A stretch of 55,751 nucleotides of DNA from Chloroflexota bacterium (lineage in GTDB: Bacteria; Chloroflexota; UBA11872; UBA12225). The position numbers were made by a program, and so were the translations under genes. The stretch covers positions 1 through 55,751 of the forward strand of contig CANFGH010000008.1 in assembly GCA_947446285.1 (NCBI GenBank), given 5' to 3'. Positions 8,158 to 16,829 of the stretch are shown here, piece after piece. Position 1 is the stretch's first letter. Every line of letters begins with the position of its first letter. The notes under the pieces were generated by a model that worked only from the letters and a program-made list of their open reading frames with translations, ran no database searches and was not told the DNA's origin.

Positions 8158-9026
8158 TGACGGAGAAGCCGAAGACCGCGCCCGGGGCTGCCATTGCGGT
8201 GTGCGAAGGTGTGAGTCGGGTTTACCGGGTTGGCGGTGAGGATGTCTACGCTGTCCGTGAGGTGTCGTGCGAGATTCGCGCGGGGCAACTGGTGGCACTG
8301 CGTGGCCGGTCCGGGTCTGGCAAGACGACGCTGCTGAACATCCTGAGTGGATTGGACCGTCCCACCCACGGTCGCACGCTGATCCGTGGGGAAGACACGC
8401 GCAAGTTGTCCGATCGGCAGTTGACGGAACTGCGCCGGCACGACATCGGGTTCATCTTTCAGGCGTTCGCCCTGTTGCCTGTATTGTCTGCCTACGAGAA
8501 CGTCGAACTGCCCCTGCGGATCGCCGGTGTAGGTGCGCGCCAACGTCAGAGGCGGGCGACGGAACTTCTGGAACTGGTGGGTCTGGCCAAGCGGATGCAC
8601 CACCGCCCGTTCGAACTCTCCGGTGGCGAACAGTCACGTGTGGCAATCGCGCGGGCTTTGGCGAACGAACCGGCTTTGATCGTTGCCGATGAACCGACGG
8701 GTGCCCTTGACAGTGTCACGGGCTTGGAGATCATGAGCCTCTTCAAGCGGGTCGTCGAGGAACGTGGTGTGACGATCATCATGGCGACCCACGATCCGAC
8801 AATCTCCGACCTTGCGAACGAGACCCTGATCATGAGCGACGGCCGGATGTCGCATGACATTCCCGACGAACTCAAGGGCGTCGGCATCCTGGATGCCGCT
8901 TCGATGCCGGGCACCCTGCATGGCGAGATTGGCATGGTGGCGCGACGGGCCGGCCTGAAGGTCCATGACGAGGCGGCGACTGACCGAACCGTTCCGGAAG
9001 GCACGTCTGCGCTCCCACGCCCCTAA
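8145..9026 (+). CDS. ABC transporter ATP-binding protein (LolD/MacB type)
   Basis: The second ATPase of the exporter operon, 293 residues. It shows Walker A GRSGSGKT (54-61), a Q-loop in IFQAFALLPVLSAYENV, signature LSGGEQSR (158-165), Walker B LIVADE (178-183) and H-loop His216. Beyond the core it has a tail of about 60 residues without a recognisable domain. The first ATPase carries an AbrB-like tail instead, so the two could form a heterodimer on the single double-FtsX permease. The start lies inside a duplicated copy of the preceding gene's 3-prime end. ATG 8157 is an alternative. Confidence 0.92.
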   Translation: MATVMTEKPKTAPGAAIAVCEGVSRVYRVGGEDVYAVREVSCEIRAGQLVALRGRSGSGKTTLLNILSGLDRPTHGRTLIRGEDTRKLSDRQLTELRRHDIGFIFQAFALLPVLSAYENVELPLRIAGVGARQRQRRATELLELVGLAKRMHHRPFELSGGEQSRVAIARALANEPALIVADEPTGALDSVTGLEIMSLFKRVVEERGVTIIMATHDPTISDLANETLIMSDGRMSHDIPDELKGVGILDAASMPGTLHGEIGMVARRAGLKVHDEAATDRTVPEGTSALPRP

Positions 9027-9037
9027 TTTCGCACCGC

Positions 9038-9067
9038 TTCACCTATCCGGTGGCAAGTTAGTACACT
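9038..9067 (+). promoter_or_regulatory. Promoter with near-leaderless start
   Basis: TTCACC (9038-9043) and TACACT (9062-9067) are 18 bases apart. The ATG of the DUF1080 gene begins 6 bases after the -10 box, so the transcript would be leaderless or nearly so. No ribosome-binding site is visible. Confidence 0.5.
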
Positions 9068-9073
9068 GGAACC

Positions 9074-9808
9074 ATGACCATTCAAGAACACGTACCCAAC
9101 CAACTTGGCTATGCCGACACGCCCATCGTCCCGGAAACCGGGTTCCGCGTCCACGACCGGACCCGCCCGCAACCGCCGGTCGTGACGCCGGGACGCCACC
9201 CTGGAAACGCGCCGTCCGACGCCCACGTCCTGTTCGACGGTCACTCCCTGGCGGGGTGGACGAGCGTACGGTCGGGTGGACCAGCCGAATGGCACATCGT
9301 CGATGGTGCAATGGAGGTCGTTCCGAAGACCGGCGACATCCAGTCGACCCATGTGTTCGGAGACTGCCAATTGCACATTGAGTTCCGCTCCCCGGAACTG
9401 GTGAAGGGCCACGGGCAGGGTCGCGGAAACTCAGGTGTCTTCCTGATGGGCGTCTACGAGATCCAGGTCCTTGACTGCTTCGACAACCCAACCTATCCCG
9501 ATGGCACGACGGGCGCCCTCTACGGGCAGTACCCGCCACTTGCGAACGTATGCCACACCCCAGGTGAATGGTCAGGCTACGACATCATCTGGAAGGCCCC
9601 TCGCTTCGATGGCGAGAAGGTGGTCAGTCCGGCGATTGCGTCCGTGATGCTGAACGGTGTCGTGATCCAGAACCACCAGGCACTGCTTGGGATCACGAAC
9701 CACAAGATCCTGCCCGCCTACAAGGCGCATCCGTCGAAGGGTCCACTGCGCCTTCAGGACCACAGCGACCTAGTCCGCTTCCGCAACATCTGGGTACGTG
9801 AGTTCTAG
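9074..9808 (+). CDS. DUF1080 (3-keto-disaccharide hydrolase-like) protein
   Basis: A 244-residue beta-sandwich protein of the DUF1080 family. It shows the characteristic opening HVLFDGHSLAGWTS (about residues 50-63), the EWHIVDGAMEV strand, RGNSGVFLMGVYEIQVLD in the middle and GPLRLQDHSDLVRFRNIWV at the end. Characterised relatives act on 3-keto-glycosides. This would fit the Gfo/Idh oxidoreductases elsewhere in the window, though they are not adjacent. No signal peptide is visible, so a cytosolic location is likely. It is followed by a strong terminator hairpin shared with the convergent MFS gene. Confidence 0.9.
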   Translation: MTIQEHVPNQLGYADTPIVPETGFRVHDRTRPQPPVVTPGRHPGNAPSDAHVLFDGHSLAGWTSVRSGGPAEWHIVDGAMEVVPKTGDIQSTHVFGDCQLHIEFRSPELVKGHGQGRGNSGVFLMGVYEIQVLDCFDNPTYPDGTTGALYGQYPPLANVCHTPGEWSGYDIIWKAPRFDGEKVVSPAIASVMLNGVVIQNHQALLGITNHKILPAYKAHPSKGPLRLQDHSDLVRFRNIWVREF

Positions 9809-9838
9809 ACCGCATACACCGGTTTTGGGTAACTACAC

Positions 9839-9869
9839 GGCCCCCTTCCCTTGCGGGATGGGGGCCTTT
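9839..9869. terminator. Rho-independent terminator between convergent genes
   Basis: GGCCCCC (9839-9845) pairs perfectly with GGGGGCC (9860-9866). CCC/GGG extends the stem inside, and TTTC follows on the plus strand. It lies between the ends of the DUF1080 gene (9808) and the minus-strand MFS gene (9871). A T-run exists only on the plus side. Confidence 0.8.
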
Positions 9870-9870
9870 C

Positions 9871-11079
9871 TCATGCGTCGCGCAGGACGCGGACGGCAAC
9901 GACCGAGGCAACAAGCGCAACCACTCCGGTCGAGATGAAGATCATCGGCAAACCGGAGACTTCGCCAACTAGCCCGCCGATCAGGGGACCAGAGAACATC
10001 CCGATGGCGTAGACGGCCTGGTAGACGCCCATGGCAGTGGCGCGTTCGGACTGGGAGACACGGCGGATGGCCATGCCCATGAGGGTGGTCCCAACGACGC
10101 CACGTGCCCCGCCGGCCACGACCTGCACGGCTAGCAGGATAGGTAGCGTTTCGCACAGGGGTGTGGTGACTGCGGTCAGACCGATCATGGCGAGGCCAAT
10201 CACCACGACATTTCGTGCGCCGAAGCGTCGGTTCAACCAGGCAGTGATCGGTTGGGCCAGGGCGAACGGGATGAGCGAGACCGCGGTGAGCGTGCCAAGG
10301 TCTGCCCGTGTCGCACCTAATCGTTCGGCGTAGACGGGGGTGAAACCGAACACGGTGCTGAATGTGGCGTAGTTCTGGACGGCGGAGAGCAGCGACACGC
10401 CGATCAGGGCGGGTGCGGTGGCGGTTTTCCACAAGCGGTCCAGGGTGACTGGCGGTCCGGTGCGGGCGGCGCGTGCCGGTTCCGGGCAGAAGGCGATGCA
10501 GGCGAGACCGACCATGGCCACGGCGGCACTCACGAGGAAGGGCGCGCCGTAACCGTAGTGCTGGGCAAGCAAGCCACCGGACCACGTGGCGACAACCTGT
10601 CCGGTGGCGTTGACGAGGTTGAGCCATCCGATGGCCCGTGTCGACTCGGACGGTGCGAAGTAGCCGGCGTACATGATGGTGATGCCGACCCATGCGCAGG
10701 CGGCAAGACCGGTGATGGCTCGGGCGCCGACGAGCGTCCATGGCGACGGGGCGATGTAGAAGGCGATTGCTCCGGCGGCACTGGCGACCAGTCCGGCGGC
10801 GAAGACTGGACGCCGTCGTCCCCACCAGTCTGAGGCGACACCGGTCGGGATGCGGAGGAGCAACTGGGTGACCCCATAGGCGCTGAGCATTGCGCCGACA
10901 ACCCCGAGGGGTGCCCCGAGGCTTTCGGCGTAACTGGGCAGGATGGGAACGTAGAAATAGAGGGAAAGCCAGAAAGTGAGGTTTCCCACCTGGAACAACC
11001 ATGGAACCCACCGGGCGACGGGTACAGATTCGGGTGTGCTGGGAACTGTCTCGGTCGTGGCGTCGATGGAAATAGTCAT
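9871..11079 (-). CDS. MFS transporter
   Basis: A 402-residue major facilitator with about 12 hydrophobic helices. The loop between helices 2 and 3 carries the family motif as GVASDWWGRRRPVF, and the second half has a weaker counterpart in AWLNRRFGARNVV. Length and helix pattern match drug or metabolite proton-linked carriers of the 12-helix type. The substrate is unknown. It is transcribed leftward and ends at the bidirectional hairpin. The PIG-L gene lies upstream on the same strand about 140 bases away, separated by a family B palindrome, so co-transcription is possible but not obvious. Confidence 0.9.
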   Translation of the reverse strand: MTISIDATTETVPSTPESVPVARWVPWLFQVGNLTFWLSLYFYVPILPSYAESLGAPLGVVGAMLSAYGVTQLLLRIPTGVASDWWGRRRPVFAAGLVASAAGAIAFYIAPSPWTLVGARAITGLAACAWVGITIMYAGYFAPSESTRAIGWLNLVNATGQVVATWSGGLLAQHYGYGAPFLVSAAVAMVGLACIAFCPEPARAARTGPPVTLDRLWKTATAPALIGVSLLSAVQNYATFSTVFGFTPVYAERLGATRADLGTLTAVSLIPFALAQPITAWLNRRFGARNVVVIGLAMIGLTAVTTPLCETLPILLAVQVVAGGARGVVGTTLMGMAIRRVSQSERATAMGVYQAVYAIGMFSGPLIGGLVGEVSGLPMIFISTGVVALVASVVAVRVLRDA

Positions 11080-11160
11080 TCGAGATCAGTGAAGGATGGT
11101 ACTCCTGCGGGGGGCACCTGACTTCGGCGCATGCCCTTACTGATGCGGGACGGAGGCTTG

Positions 11161-11183
11161 GCGGGCAGGGCTGCCCGTGGACC
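11161..11183. repeat. Family B palindrome, copy 5
   Basis: CGGGCA and TGCCCG form the stem, followed by the tail TGGACCA. It lies between the MFS gene and the PIG-L gene. Confidence 0.65.
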
Positions 11184-11218
11184 AAAACGCGAAGCCCGCG
11201 GACGGCGATACGATGCCT

Positions 11219-12238
11219 TTATTCGAGGGGTACTGCGTTGGCGTTGGCCCAGGCAGTGACGTTGGCCTCGTGGAGATCGGTGTCCGATTCGTCCAGATAG
11301 TAGAAGGGTTCGGCGCAGGACATGCCGTGGCGCGCACCCAGTTCGATGCCGGGCGCAAGCATGAACCGGCGGATGTAGGCACGGTCGGCGGTGTCGTCGT
11401 CACCACCAAGTTCGGGAATGACCAGTCCGCGGGCGGCGAAGGTTGCACGCAGGCGCCGTCCGGTTGACCCGGCGGTCCCCTGGACTTGGTGGACTGCGAG
11501 GGACTCGACCTTTGTGTCCACGTAGCCGGAGACATCAACGATGCGGTTGGTGGGTTGCCCGGCGCGAGCGACCCAGTACATCCGGCCGCGAATGATGTGT
11601 GGTGCCAAGCCAGCAGACAGGTGTTCGGGGTAGTCCTTGTCCAGTCCGGCCATCCATCTGGCGGCTTCGACCGCCTGGCCGGTGACCCAATGGTCGGGGT
11701 TCTGTTCCGCGGGTTGGGCGGGATTGAAGGTCATGACGATGTCGGGTCGAAGAAGGCGGAACAGGAAGACAAGGCGTGACCGGAGTTCGGCGACCGAGAC
11801 GGCGTCCAGGAAGTGGTTCTGGTAACCAAAGTTGAAGACGCGCTGGATGCCGAGGATGCGGGCGAGTTCTTCAGTCTCGCGCTCGTTCGCGAGGATCGTC
11901 TCGCCGACACTCGGTGTGGGACCGCACTTGTCGTCGTTGGTGGTCTGGATCAGGTAGGCGGTGTAGCCGGACTCCTTCACCAGACGGGCGATGGTCCCGC
12001 ATCCGAAGAATGACAGATCGTCGGAATGTGCCTGCACGACGACGATGACAGGCCGGGTGGGGGCACCGATCGGTTCGGGCATCGTGATCGGTTGGCGCTC
12101 GGTCGGTGCGGTATACGGATGCTCCGGCGCGGGCCATGCGGGAAGATTGCCAATAGGGGTGCCGTGCCGATCGAGATGGGGGTGTGGGCCGGAAGCCTCC
12201 GTGGCGGTCCCGGTAGGTTCGTGTTTCCAGATGGTCAC
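11219..12238 (-). CDS. PIG-L/LmbE family deacetylase
   Basis: A 339-residue Zn-dependent deacetylase of the PIG-L/LmbE fold, whose relatives remove acetyl groups from N-acetylglucosamine conjugates. I choose GTG at 12238 because CCTCCT on the plus strand (12246-12251) is a perfect AGGAGG ribosome-binding site 7 bases away. A longer frame opens at 12277. The metal motif, usually AHPDD, here reads AHSDD (residues 70-74). A third ligand is probably in [12 protein letters not shown] in [15 protein letters not shown] and the TFNP strand are also typical. A Pro-rich N-terminal extension of about 55 residues precedes the domain. The Pro to Ser change in the metal loop is unusual. Confidence 0.85.
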   Translation of the reverse strand: MTIWKHEPTGTATEASGPHPHLDRHGTPIGNLPAWPAPEHPYTAPTERQPITMPEPIGAPTRPVIVVVQAHSDDLSFFGCGTIARLVKESGYTAYLIQTTNDDKCGPTPSVGETILANERETEELARILGIQRVFNFGYQNHFLDAVSVAELRSRLVFLFRLLRPDIVMTFNPAQPAEQNPDHWVTGQAVEAARWMAGLDKDYPEHLSAGLAPHIIRGRMYWVARAGQPTNRIVDVSGYVDTKVESLAVHQVQGTAGSTGRRLRATFAARGLVIPELGGDDDTADRAYIRRFMLAPGIELGARHGMSCAEPFYYLDESDTDLHEANVTAWANANAVPLE

Positions 12239-12377
12239 CGGGGATCCTCCTGTGCGGGCCGAGGCAGTCGATGCCAAATCTGGGCTGCATCGTACTACTG
12301 ACGGTCATCACAGTGACCTGCACGTGGTAGGTTCGATTCACAATGGTTCGCACCGGACATGGTGCCTGAAGGGACGA

Positions 12378-13172
12378 ATGATGGCAGGTTCGCACGTGAT
12401 TGACTACCGGATCGTCGGGGACGACATGCAGTTGGTCGAGATCACCCTTGATCCCGGCGAGACGGTCATCGCCGAGGCGGGTTCGATGATGTACATGGAC
12501 GGGGATATCTCGTTCGAGTCGAAGATGGGTGACGGAAGCAATCCCGGGGGTGGCTTCATGGGCATGCTGATGGGCGCGGGAAAGCGTGTGTTTACCGGCG
12601 AGTCGCTGTTCATGACGCACTTCACGAACTCTGGGCGTACGCGTCAGAGGCTGGCCTTTGCCGCGCCATACCCGGGGAAGATCATTCCACTCGACCTGCG
12701 CGCACTTGGTGGGGAGATGATTTGCCAGAAGGACGCGTTCCTGTGCTCGGCTTTCGGCACGGAGATCGGGGTGGCGTTTGCGCGGAAACTCGGGGTCGGG
12801 TTTTTCGGGGGCGAGGGGTTCGTCCTCCAACGCTTGCGGGGTGACGGACTGGCTTTCGTTCACGCGGGTGGCACGCTTGTCGAACATCAACTGCATGGCG
12901 AGACGCTGCGCCTTGACACGGGATGCCTCGTGGCGATGACACCCGGCATCGACTACGACATTGAGCGGGCCGGCAACCTGAAGTCGATGATCTTCGGTGG
13001 CGAGGGCCTTTTCCTTGCGACCGTGCGGGGACACGGAACGGTGTGGGTACAAAGCCTGCCGTTCTCGCGACTTGCGGAACGGGTCCTCGCGGCGGCACCA
13101 AGCGGTGGTGGGCGGTCACGCGACGAGGGATCGGTCCTGGGCGGCCTTGGGCGGATGTTCGAGGATAGGTGA
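12378..13172 (+). CDS. AIM24/TIGR00266 family protein
   Basis: A 264-residue protein of the AIM24 (TIGR00266) family, a duplicated beta-helical fold of unknown biochemical role. The hallmark start [15 protein letters not shown]-like region, [16 protein letters not shown], the Gly/Met-rich [22 protein letters not shown] stretch, and a C-terminal [24 protein letters not shown] are all present. GAAGGGA lies upstream of ATG 12378, and ATG 12381 is an equal choice. A longer frame from 11991 only overlaps the divergent PIG-L gene and is not needed. It is divergently oriented from PIG-L with a 140-base gap. Confidence 0.9.
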   Translation: MMAGSHVIDYRIVGDDMQLVEITLDPGETVIAEAGSMMYMDGDISFESKMGDGSNPGGGFMGMLMGAGKRVFTGESLFMTHFTNSGRTRQRLAFAAPYPGKIIPLDLRALGGEMICQKDAFLCSAFGTEIGVAFARKLGVGFFGGEGFVLQRLRGDGLAFVHAGGTLVEHQLHGETLRLDTGCLVAMTPGIDYDIERAGNLKSMIFGGEGLFLATVRGHGTVWVQSLPFSRLAERVLAAAPSGGGRSRDEGSVLGGLGRMFEDR

Positions 13173-13255
13173 CCTTGGCCGAACCGCACGGGTTCTGGTT
13201 TTGGCCAGTCTCAGACACGAGGCTTGTACGGTCCGGCTTTGGCGTTTCAGAGTAT

Positions 13256-13284
13256 TTGACATCTTTTCGTAACCGAAGTAGATT
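13256..13284 (+). promoter_or_regulatory. Sigma70-like promoter of the sugar importer
   Basis: A perfect TTGACA (13256-13261) and TAGATT (13279-13284) are 17 bases apart, about 97 bases before the binding-protein gene. This is one of the best promoters in the window. Confidence 0.75.
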
Positions 13285-13298
13285 GCCTTCCCGAAGGC
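13285..13298 (+). promoter_or_regulatory. Inverted repeat at the transcription start, possible operator
   Basis: GCCTTC and GAAGGC flank a 2-base spacer immediately after the -10 box, so the dyad covers the expected transcription start. A repressor bound there would block the importer promoter. No regulator gene is nearby. Confidence 0.45.
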
Positions 13299-13380
13299 TA
13301 TTTTGCATGAGAAGCGCTCGTGCGTTTCCTAATCAGTCTTTTGCCACCGTCGGGGGACGGTAAGGGGAGGGTTCACACGA

Positions 13381-14784
13381 ATGGAACGTCGACGGTTACT
13401 GCAGAGTGGGGCGGTATCTATCAGTGCGTTGCTTGCTGCTTGCGGAGAGGCAGCACCGCAGGCTCCCGCAGCGGGTAAGCCTGCCGATCCAACCAAGGCA
13501 CCCGCAGCCGCGGCACCAACGGCTGCGCCTCCTGTGGCACCAACCACCGCTGCTGCCGCGCCTGCTGGTGCGAATAACAAGATCATCACCATGGTCGACA
13601 AGACGTGGGCAGATCTTGGCATGTTAGACGCTACGGTTCGCTTCAATCAGGAGCGCGCCGACCTCGGGAATGTCACGCTTGAAGAGACCGCGCAGGGGTG
13701 GGACACCAAGGTTCTCGCGCAGATCAAGGAGAAGAACCTTCGTTGGAGCGGGCACGGGTACGCCGCTTTCTTCGATTCCTTCAAGTACATCAAGGCCGGT
13801 CTGGTCGCGCCGCTGGATGACTACCTAAAGACCAGCAAGGTTGCATGGGGAGGCAAGCAGAAGGAGTCGTACTTCACGTCACGTATCTACGATGCCCTTC
13901 AGTTCCAGGGCAAGCAGTACTTCATTCCCATGAAGGCAAATGTGCATCTGGTTGGCTATCGCGAGGATTATCTCCAGATGGCGGGCTACGACAAGTTCCC
14001 GGCGACCTGGGACGAAGTCGACAAGATGATGCGCAAGATGAAGCCTCTCCTCGCCAAGGATGAGGTCATCCCAATGGGCATCTCGCGTGACATTTTCCGG
14101 ACCCTCGGCACGATGTTCACGACGTTTATTGAGAAACCTTTTGATGATCAGGGTGTCCTGAAATTCGAGAGCCAGGAGTGGTTCATGCTCCTCGAGATGC
14201 TCAAGAAGTGGAAGGACGACGGTTTGGCGCGCCTCGACCCGACACCCGACTCGATGGATGTCTGGCAGAAGGGCAAGTTTGCGTTCTCACTCGGATCGCA
14301 CTCGCTGGTGCGCCTCGGTCGCCAGGTCTGGGGAACCGCAAAGGTCAAGGGGGCCAATCCGGCACAGGCCAACGCCAGTGCTCCCCCGCGGACATGGGTG
14401 CACATCGACTCGGGATTCGTCTTTCCGGGCGCACCGAATCCGCAGTTGGCAACTGATTGGCTACTGTCAATCCTGGGTCCGGATGGGACCATCGCCGAAC
14501 GTTGGTGGCGCGGAGTAACCACGTTTTCGGGGCAACCGGTCCATCAGAACTGGGTTGACAAGGTTCTCAAGGACAATAAGGATCTCTCCGAGGTGTACGA
14601 AGTACTGAAACTGGTGCCAAACAGCCAAATAATCTCGCTCCCAGTGGCCGGTGCCTACGCGATTACGGAGGCCAAGATGTGGCCGCACCTTGACCGGTTC
14701 TTCAAGGGCGACATTGGGATCAAGGAAGCGATGAGTGCAACGCGCAAGGAGGTTGACGAAGAGGTCGCGAAGCAGCTCAAGTAA
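13381..14784 (+). CDS. Carbohydrate ABC transporter substrate-binding lipoprotein
   Basis: An extracellular solute-binding protein (family 1 type), 467 residues. The N-terminus MERRRLLQSG leads into a lipobox LAAC with Cys21, then an Ala/Pro/Thr-rich linker of about 40 residues typical of surface-anchored lipoproteins in this phylum. The mature part has the two-lobe binding-protein pattern, including GKQYFIPMKANVHLVGYRED and FPATWDEVDKMMRKMKP. It captures a ligand, probably a sugar or oligosaccharide, for the two permeases that follow. It is first in the operon, under a clear promoter with a dyad over the start site. The gene looks full length. Confidence 0.92.
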   Translation: MERRRLLQSGAVSISALLAACGEAAPQAPAAGKPADPTKAPAAAAPTAAPPVAPTTAAAAPAGANNKIITMVDKTWADLGMLDATVRFNQERADLGNVTLEETAQGWDTKVLAQIKEKNLRWSGHGYAAFFDSFKYIKAGLVAPLDDYLKTSKVAWGGKQKESYFTSRIYDALQFQGKQYFIPMKANVHLVGYREDYLQMAGYDKFPATWDEVDKMMRKMKPLLAKDEVIPMGISRDIFRTLGTMFTTFIEKPFDDQGVLKFESQEWFMLLEMLKKWKDDGLARLDPTPDSMDVWQKGKFAFSLGSHSLVRLGRQVWGTAKVKGANPAQANASAPPRTWVHIDSGFVFPGAPNPQLATDWLLSILGPDGTIAERWWRGVTTFSGQPVHQNWVDKVLKDNKDLSEVYEVLKLVPNSQIISLPVAGAYAITEAKMWPHLDRFFKGDIGIKEAMSATRKEVDEEVAKQLK

Positions 14785-14876
14785 CCCCTTGCCTGGCATC
14801 AATCGGTGGGCATGACGAAGCACGCGCTCAACCCGTCATGCTCACCTGCTACCTGACCCATCGAGGGAGTGAGTTG

Positions 14877-15839
14877 ATGGCGACGTCTCCGTCCGGAGCG
14901 GCGGCCACGGCGTCGGCGTGGTGGCAGGCAGTGCGCGCCCTGCGCCGTGAGGCGTGGGGTGAGAGCATTGCCGGCTTCTTGTTCGTCGGTCCGGCGGTCG
15001 CACTCTTCCTGATTTTCAATGCGTACCCGATCATCCGCGGTTTAGTGATCGCATTTTCTGATTACCGGTATCTGGTTCCCGACCATGCCCCGTTTAACGG
15101 ATTCGACAATTGGTTTGCAATGGCAAATGATCGGGTCTTTTGGGAATCATTTGGCCGGTCATTGCAGTACACGGCGATCTACTTCGCGCTGAATTTCATC
15201 ATGGCGTTCTTTGTCGCGGTGCTGATCAGCCAAGTGCACGGCCCACGCGAGGCAGGCGTGTACCGGGTCATCTCGTATTTGCCGGTGATCTTGCCTGCAT
15301 CGGTCGCTTTGCTGGTTTGGCGTCAGTTCCTAAGCCCCGAATTTGGGTACATTGCGGTACTTTTGAAAGGTCTTTTCGGGCCGGCCATTTCGGCGTGGCT
15401 GCGGGATGCACGTGCCGTGGTGCCGATTCTGGCGACAATTGCGGCATGGAAGGCGATGGGGAGCAACGTATTACTGCTGCTTGTGGGCCTTTACAGCATC
15501 AATGGGGAACTCTACGAAGCCGCATCGATTGACGGGGCAGGCTGGTGGAGACGCCTGACTGCCATCACCATTCCCCTTCTGTTGCCAACGTTCACGGTGA
15601 TTTTCGTGCTGGCTGCAGGTGTGCTCGGCGAGGCCGAGGCATCGCTCATCTATTACGGGGTGACCGATGCCGGACCGGAGGGTGCGGGTCGGTTGATTGG
15701 CCGCTACGCCTATGAAATCGCATTCCTTCAGGGTGACCTCCGGTGGGGGTACGCAGCGGCGATGAACCTGACCGTTGGCCTGACATCCATGGGCATATCG
15801 GGCTTGGTATTCCGCCTTTTGCGGTCAGGGAGGGTGTGA
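14877..15839 (+). CDS. Carbohydrate ABC transporter permease (MalF-like)
   Basis: A 320-residue inner-membrane permease of the sugar importer. About six helices are visible, and the EAA loop reads YEAASIDGAGWWRRLTAITI, the contact site for the ATPase. I place the start at ATG 14877, preceded by GAGGGAG. A longer frame from 14838 has no support. Its stop overlaps the start of the second permease (TGATG at 15837-15841), showing translational coupling. No ATPase is encoded in the operon, so a shared MsmK/UgpC-like ATPase elsewhere must drive it. Confidence 0.93.
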   Translation: MATSPSGAAATASAWWQAVRALRREAWGESIAGFLFVGPAVALFLIFNAYPIIRGLVIAFSDYRYLVPDHAPFNGFDNWFAMANDRVFWESFGRSLQYTAIYFALNFIMAFFVAVLISQVHGPREAGVYRVISYLPVILPASVALLVWRQFLSPEFGYIAVLLKGLFGPAISAWLRDARAVVPILATIAAWKAMGSNVLLLLVGLYSINGELYEAASIDGAGWWRRLTAITIPLLLPTFTVIFVLAAGVLGEAEASLIYYGVTDAGPEGAGRLIGRYAYEIAFLQGDLRWGYAAAMNLTVGLTSMGISGLVFRLLRSGRV

Positions 15840-16759
15840 TGTCCGGTCTGTCGACGACGTTGCCACCGCCACGGCCTCGTCCGGCGAGGACGCCGATGTC
15901 AATCGCGGTTGGTTGGCTGATCAAGTACCGGGGCGGGCTTTCAGCGCGTGTATTGCTGTGGTTGCTCCTGTTGTACTTTCTCGCACCGATCATCTGGACG
16001 ATCGCTTCTTCATTGAAGACACGCGCGGAACTTTTTCAGGCAACCCCGAGTTTCATCACGCTAAATCCCACGCTCGCAAACTACCAATATGCAATCAAGC
16101 GTCTAACCGGTTTCGATCTCTTCTTCCGCAATTCACTCATCGTCACCCTTGGTGCAACTGTTCTCCAGACGATCCTGGCGACGCTTGCAGGCTATGGGTT
16201 CGCTCGGTTGCGCTTCAAGGGCCGCGACCTGATTTTCTACACAATGGTGATGCTCATCTTTGTGCCCCGCGCGGGTGGACTGATGGCGCAGTACGAACTC
16301 ATGAGTTTTCTCGGGTTGCGCAACAGCCTAGTCGGGCTGATCCTGGCATTCTCCGCTGGGCTGGCGGTGCCAGTCTTCATCATGCGCCAGTCATTCCTCA
16401 ACCTGCCTCCAGACTTCGAGGATGCGGCGCTTATTGACGGATGCAACCGCTTCCAGGCGTTCTGGTATGTCATGGCGCCGATGGCTACGGGATCGATGAT
16501 GGTCGTAGCGTTGTTCGAGTTCATCAGGGTCTGGGGTGAGTACTTGTTCACCCTCACAATGATCGATAACCGTGATCTGTTCACCCTCGGCATCGGGATG
16601 GCAATGCAGTTCCTTGGCGTCTCGATGGAGTTTGGGGAGTTCACCAGTTACGGGTCACAGGCGGCTGCGTTCGTCATGGCTTCGTCACCTGTCGCCATAT
16701 TCTTTCTCGCGACGCAAAGATGGTTTGTGCGGGGGCTGATGGAGGGTTTGAAGTTTTGA
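15839..16759 (+). CDS. Carbohydrate ABC transporter permease (MalG-like)
   Basis: The second importer permease, 306 residues. It starts at ATG 15839, overlapping the previous stop, with GGGAGGG upstream. An alternative frame from 15743 lies inside the first permease gene. Six helices are apparent, beginning LLLLYFLAPIIWTIASS, and the EAA loop reads FEDAALIDGCNRFQAFWYV with a Cys after the conserved Gly. It pairs with the MalF-like permease to form the channel. The operon seems to end here. A 70-base gap precedes the remains of a formamidase gene. Confidence 0.93.
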   Translation: MSGLSTTLPPPRPRPARTPMSIAVGWLIKYRGGLSARVLLWLLLLYFLAPIIWTIASSLKTRAELFQATPSFITLNPTLANYQYAIKRLTGFDLFFRNSLIVTLGATVLQTILATLAGYGFARLRFKGRDLIFYTMVMLIFVPRAGGLMAQYELMSFLGLRNSLVGLILAFSAGLAVPVFIMRQSFLNLPPDFEDAALIDGCNRFQAFWYVMAPMATGSMMVVALFEFIRVWGEYLFTLTMIDNRDLFTLGIGMAMQFLGVSMEFGEFTSYGSQAAAFVMASSPVAIFFLATQRWFVRGLMEGLKF

Positions 16760-16829
16760 TAAATACGGTGTGGATGGTGCTTTTCAGTCGTGCAGATGAC
16801 GGCGTAGACGTGTCATAAGGAAGCACGTC

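Noticed and set aside
11991-12377. A longer N-terminus for the AIM24-family protein
   Set aside because: The extension overlaps the divergent PIG-L gene and its sequence has no family match.
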